The notes beneath the pieces were generated by a model that ran no database searches, had not been told where the DNA came from, and saw only the letters and a list, made by a program, of their open reading frames with translations. From Bacteroidales bacterium (lineage in GTDB: Bacteria > Bacteroidota > Bacteroidia > Bacteroidales > GCA-2748055), in assembly GCA_024763595.1 (NCBI GenBank), contig JANTFK010000026.1:1-15762 (forward strand): a stretch of 15,762 nt of DNA. Reading direction: 5' to 3'. The position numbers were made by a program, and so were the translations under genes. Positions 13,142 to 15,762 of the stretch are shown here, piece by piece. The first letter of the stretch is position 1, and each line of letters begins with the position of its first letter.

Positions 13142-14614
13142 TGTCCACAGCTGCAGTTTTGTCATTTCAATCAGATGGCTCATATCCAAATCCTCCCTGT
13201 GTACGGGCCAGTATTTACAGAAAGCTACCTCATTGATAATTTTCTTCTCATTCACAGTCGGATAGGGCTCAAAGGGGAGCGTTGCAAGCTGGTCGGGCAG
13301 GTCCCGGTCTTTGATTCGTACATAGAGTTCGCTGAAAAGGGCCAGCAAAGAACCGGCTCCGATCGACTTTCCTTTATAACGTATAGATGAAGGCAGGTGG
13401 CCCGTCCGGCTGATATATTCCCGGGCCTGATATGCCAGTTCCGGCACCTCTTTTACCGGGACCGACCTGCACTCCGGATCACTTACCGGCATTTCAAGGG
13501 GACCAAACGGTCTCTGGATGATAATCTTACGGGGCAGCAGCCGTTTCTCTTTATAGGTGGAAAGTGCTTCCGTTAGGGCTGCAAATATCTCTGCAGGAGT
13601 ATAACAATCATCGATAATCACTTTTTTCTCATGCAATATCCTGCCGGCAATTGCTCCCAGTTCATCTCTGTTGATTTCATCCCTTTGACCGGAGAAACGG
13701 TCGAAAAGCTCCCGGTAGGTGGTCAGTTCAATATCATCACGGTTTTTCAGATGCTGTATCAGCCTCCTGAAATTCTTCTGAGCAGTTTTCATGGTTTCCG
13801 GCGGACGGAGTTCAGGGGTCTTCCACTGGCCGGGTCCCGGATTGGCCCCTTTGTAATAGTTAAAATCGGCAAACTGGATGGCGCGTACCTTGTGGGGGTG
13901 ATTGGCAAAGAATGCCATCACGTCAACATCCTTTGCATGCAGCGTAAGCAATGAGTCGAGTGCATCCAGCCTGGGATTGAACAGGTCGTCACGATAATAG
14001 GAGTTGTCCCAGTACCCAAAGTCATGACCCTCACCATGAAAGTTAAGGGTATTGCAGAACCAGACCGCATTGTGGCCCGGAAGGCTGACAGGAGAGTAAA
14101 CATACCCGGCATGCATCTGCCCGAGCGCTGCCACCAGCTGTGGCCCGTATGAACCTCCATGCCTGCCCAGGTTTACCGGCCGCTGTCCGAAAATACGTTC
14201 CAGGTCATCAAATCCGGCCGACTCGCTTTCCAGTATGGTGGCAACACCTTCGTCCCATGATGCTTTTTCAAGACGTTCGGTGATTGTCGGATGGATCGAA
14301 CCATCATTTGTATGACTGCCGATATCATGACGGGCCATGGCCGCTATCACATCCCTCCTGCCCCGCTTCTCCATACTGCGTGCCTTCTCACCGATCACAA
14401 AAAAGGTGCCGGTCACACCCTCCTCGGTCATGATCTCTGCCATCCATTTGGGCAGATCATCCATCCCCTCCGATTCCGGGGTAATATAGTCCTCCACATC
14501 GAAACAGATAACGATCGGGGTCCTCCTGGTTGTTGAGTTCTCTTCTGAATGGTTGGCACAGCCTGAAAGTGCAAAAGCAACAATTGTCATGGGCAAAATG
14601 ACGTTTTGTGTCAT
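13103..14614 (-). CDS. Polysaccharide-deacetylase-family lipoprotein with unusual C-terminal region
   Basis: The 503-residue protein starts with a lipoprotein signal (ALSGC, Cys19). Residues about 33-300 form a NodB/PuuE-like polysaccharide deacetylase domain: motif 1 is ICFDVEDY (36-43, Asp39, Asp42), motif 2 is HDIGSHT (96-102) followed by H108, and motif 3 is GRHGGSYG (150-157). The spacing of the motif 2 histidines (101 and 108) is wider than the classic H-[ST]-x-x-x-H, so metal binding may differ. Such enzymes remove N- or O-acetyl groups from glycans using a metal ion. Residues about 335-435 hold two helix-helix-strand segments (AEIFAALTEALSTY...LLPRKI, then LAYQAREYISRTGHLPSSI) that resemble pseudomurein-binding-type repeats. 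It is the second gene of a minus-strand operon, 8 bp after the SGNH esterase gene. Confidence 0.87.
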   Translation of the reverse strand: MTQNVILPMTIVAFALSGCANHSEENSTTRRTPIVICFDVEDYITPESEGMDDLPKWMAEIMTEEGVTGTFFVIGEKARSMEKRGRRDVIAAMARHDIGSHTNDGSIHPTITERLEKASWDEGVATILESESAGFDDLERIFGQRPVNLGRHGGSYGPQLVAALGQMHAGYVYSPVSLPGHNAVWFCNTLNFHGEGHDFGYWDNSYYRDDLFNPRLDALDSLLTLHAKDVDVMAFFANHPHKVRAIQFADFNYYKGANPGPGQWKTPELRPPETMKTAQKNFRRLIQHLKNRDDIELTTYRELFDRFSGQRDEINRDELGAIAGRILHEKKVIIDDCYTPAEIFAALTEALSTYKEKRLLPRKIIIQRPFGPLEMPVSDPECRSVPVKEVPELAYQAREYISRTGHLPSSIRYKGKSIGAGSLLALFSELYVRIKDRDLPDQLATLPFEPYPTVNEKKIINEVAFCKYWPVHREDLDMSHLIEMTKLQLWTLKPAWSTVKPGA

Positions 14615-14622
14615 GATGTAAG

Positions 14623-15390
14623 TTAATATTTTGTTTGATCTGCAAGATCTTTGTCATCCATCAAGCGGGAGATATCCTTCTCCAGGGCATCGAACATCAT
14701 CATGAGACCCTCTGCATCAGGATGCAGGAAATCGGGCATCAGTTCTTTTTTGACTCCGCCGTTATCATTCTGATACAGATAACCTATGTCGGTATAGTGA
14801 ATATCAGGATCCCTTTCAGGGAACCGTGATATCAGCCTGTTGGTGGCTTTAATGATATTGTTCCGGAAATTGGGCCTCTTCCCATAAGGTAAAATTCCCA
14901 TCAACAGGATCCTGGTGCCGGGAAGTTTCTCCTGCACAATCTCACAGATCCTCCAGATACCCCCGGCCAGCTCTTCCGGCGTGCTGATGGTTAAATAGTG
15001 ATTCCCGTCCACATTATTGGTTCCGATCAGGATGACAGCCACCCGTGGATCTATATTTTCCAGGGCACCATGCTGCAGCCTCCAGATTACATTCTCGGTA
15101 CGATCACCGGAAATACCCATATTGACTGTACGGTATTGATCCAGGTGTTTTTTCCAGATCTCTTCAGCATCGTTCACTGACTGGAAAATGGAATTCCCGA
15201 TTAAAATCAGTTCCGGATCCGAGCTTAATTTGCCAATGATCTCCCGGTGCATTCCGTTCCACCATTTTGAACTTTTTTTCATGGCCTGAGCCGCAGGATT
15301 CTTCCCGGATGTGAAAGCAGCATCATTTTTTCCGGGTGAGCAGCCGTTGAGCAGGAGCAGCACAGTTAAAAAAAACAAAGTTTTGTACAT
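14623..15390 (-). CDS. SGNH/GDSL-family esterase lipoprotein
   Basis: This 255-residue lipoprotein (LLNGC, Cys17) belongs to the SGNH hydrolases of the platelet-activating-factor acetylhydrolase/carbohydrate-esterase type. Block I reads ILIGNSI (63-68), with the nucleophile Ser67 and Asn instead of the usual Asp at 66. Block II is NMGISGDRTENVIWRL (90-105), block III is LIGTNN (121-126), and block V is MPDFLHPD (218-225) with the Asp220/His223 pair. All catalytic positions (Ser, Gly, Asn, His) are therefore present. In glycan loci such enzymes usually remove O-acetyl or other small ester groups from sugars. The enzyme should sit in the periplasm or on the outer membrane. It is the first gene of a two-gene minus-strand operon with the polysaccharide deacetylase 8 bp downstream, so the two may deacetylate the same polymer. 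Confidence 0.9.
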   Translation of the reverse strand: MYKTLFFLTVLLLLNGCSPGKNDAAFTSGKNPAAQAMKKSSKWWNGMHREIIGKLSSDPELILIGNSIFQSVNDAEEIWKKHLDQYRTVNMGISGDRTENVIWRLQHGALENIDPRVAVILIGTNNVDGNHYLTISTPEELAGGIWRICEIVQEKLPGTRILLMGILPYGKRPNFRNNIIKATNRLISRFPERDPDIHYTDIGYLYQNDNGGVKKELMPDFLHPDAEGLMMMFDALEKDISRLMDDKDLADQTKY

Positions 15391-15587
15391 TTCGTTACAT
15401 GGCTAAATTAAGTCAGTTACATTCTCAGGTTATTGTCATCATCTGGATCCTCTATATTTCCGTCCTAATTTAACATATTGCATCGTAATCTCCATTCCTG
15501 TTCAACTTGAATATTGAAACTTTTTTTTCTTTATATTCATGCATCTGAAATAATTCCCCCATATAAGGGGACGTTTCATCATAGAAA

Positions 15588-15762
15588 ATGCATATGTCCA
15601 AACTGAAAAAAATATTCGCCTCTGCAGCTATAATTTTAGTCCTGTTGCTGAATGCCGGTTATGCCGTGGCACAACTTAAAATCCTCCCGGTAAAAGCGTA
15701 TTATATTATCCCGGAAACCCACAGTGATGAATCGGGCTATTTCTCGCTCTGTGAAGGTAAAA
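15588..15762 (+). CDS. Secreted protein, N-terminal part only (cut by window end)
   Basis: ATG at 15588 (or ATG at 15594, two codons later) opens a frame that runs off the window after 58 codons. It reads MHMSKLKKIFASAAIILVLL, then LNAGYAVAQ, a standard Sec signal peptide with a likely cleavage site AVA|Q. The mature start is LKILPVKAYYIIPETHSDES. The gene is transcribed divergently from the SGNH esterase operon with 197 bp between them. CCCC(15557-15560)-loop-GGGG(15567-15570) forms a small hairpin just upstream. Family and function cannot be given from so short a piece. Confidence 0.65.
   Translation, partial: MHMSKLKKIFASAAIILVLLLNAGYAVAQLKILPVKAYYIIPETHSDESGYFSLCEGK

Overview
The window comes from a Bacteroidota bacterium. 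It has a SusC/SusD pair, many lipoproteins, mostly genes without Shine-Dalgarno sites, two TTG starts, and a glycan-utilisation style of gene content. A marine or gut relative of the Prolixibacteraceae/Marinilabiliales type is plausible, but that is inference. No rRNA, tRNA, CRISPR array or intact transposon is visible.

Layout. (1) Positions 1-2943: the C-terminal part of a SusC-type TonB-dependent outer-membrane transporter (its 5' end lies before the window), then a complete SusD-like surface glycan-binding lipoprotein, closed by a strong hairpin terminator. (2) About 2971-3505: a gene-poor scar. It holds terminator-like hairpins whose ends look like terminal inverted repeats, remnants of two transposases, two unusual perfect hairpins and a 33-bp imperfect direct repeat. 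(3) 3506-4267 (minus): a lipoprotein of unknown function, followed upstream by a 262-bp divergent gap whose right half is packed with palindromes. (4) 4530-12882 (plus): a tightly spaced run of five genes. These are a giant VCBS/FG-GAP lipoprotein with a central ASPIC/UnbV domain, an exported Gfo/Idh/MocA oxidoreductase-like protein, a GH109-type NAD-dependent glycosidase, a UroD/corrinoid-methyltransferase-like protein, and a NagX/HGSNAT-like (DUF5009) multi-pass membrane acyltransferase. A possible 37-codon membrane peptide overlaps the end of the last one. (5) 13103-15390 (minus): a two-gene operon of an SGNH/GDSL esterase lipoprotein followed by a polysaccharide-deacetylase lipoprotein with a distinctive C-terminal region. 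(6) 15588-15762 (plus): the start of a secreted protein cut by the window edge.

How the genes may work together. SusCD would import oligosaccharides. The VCBS lipoprotein could be a surface or periplasmic scaffold. The GH109-like enzyme (the known members remove alpha-linked N-acetylgalactosamine), the NagX-like acetyltransferase, the polysaccharide deacetylase and the SGNH esterase all deal with acetylated or amino sugars. The UroD-like protein keeps a zinc-site pattern of methylcobamide methyltransferases and sits in the operon by a 4-bp ATGA overlap with the NagX-like gene. The working inference is an accessory glycan-degradation locus for an acetamido-sugar-containing, possibly O-methylated, polymer. 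The substrate cannot be read from sequence. The least conventional points are the exported GH109/Gfo-Idh pair lacking the usual EKP lysine, the UroD-like member of a glycan operon, the three in-frame start codons created by an 18-bp tandem repeat, and the 7+7 arrangement of calcium-type motifs in the VCBS protein.
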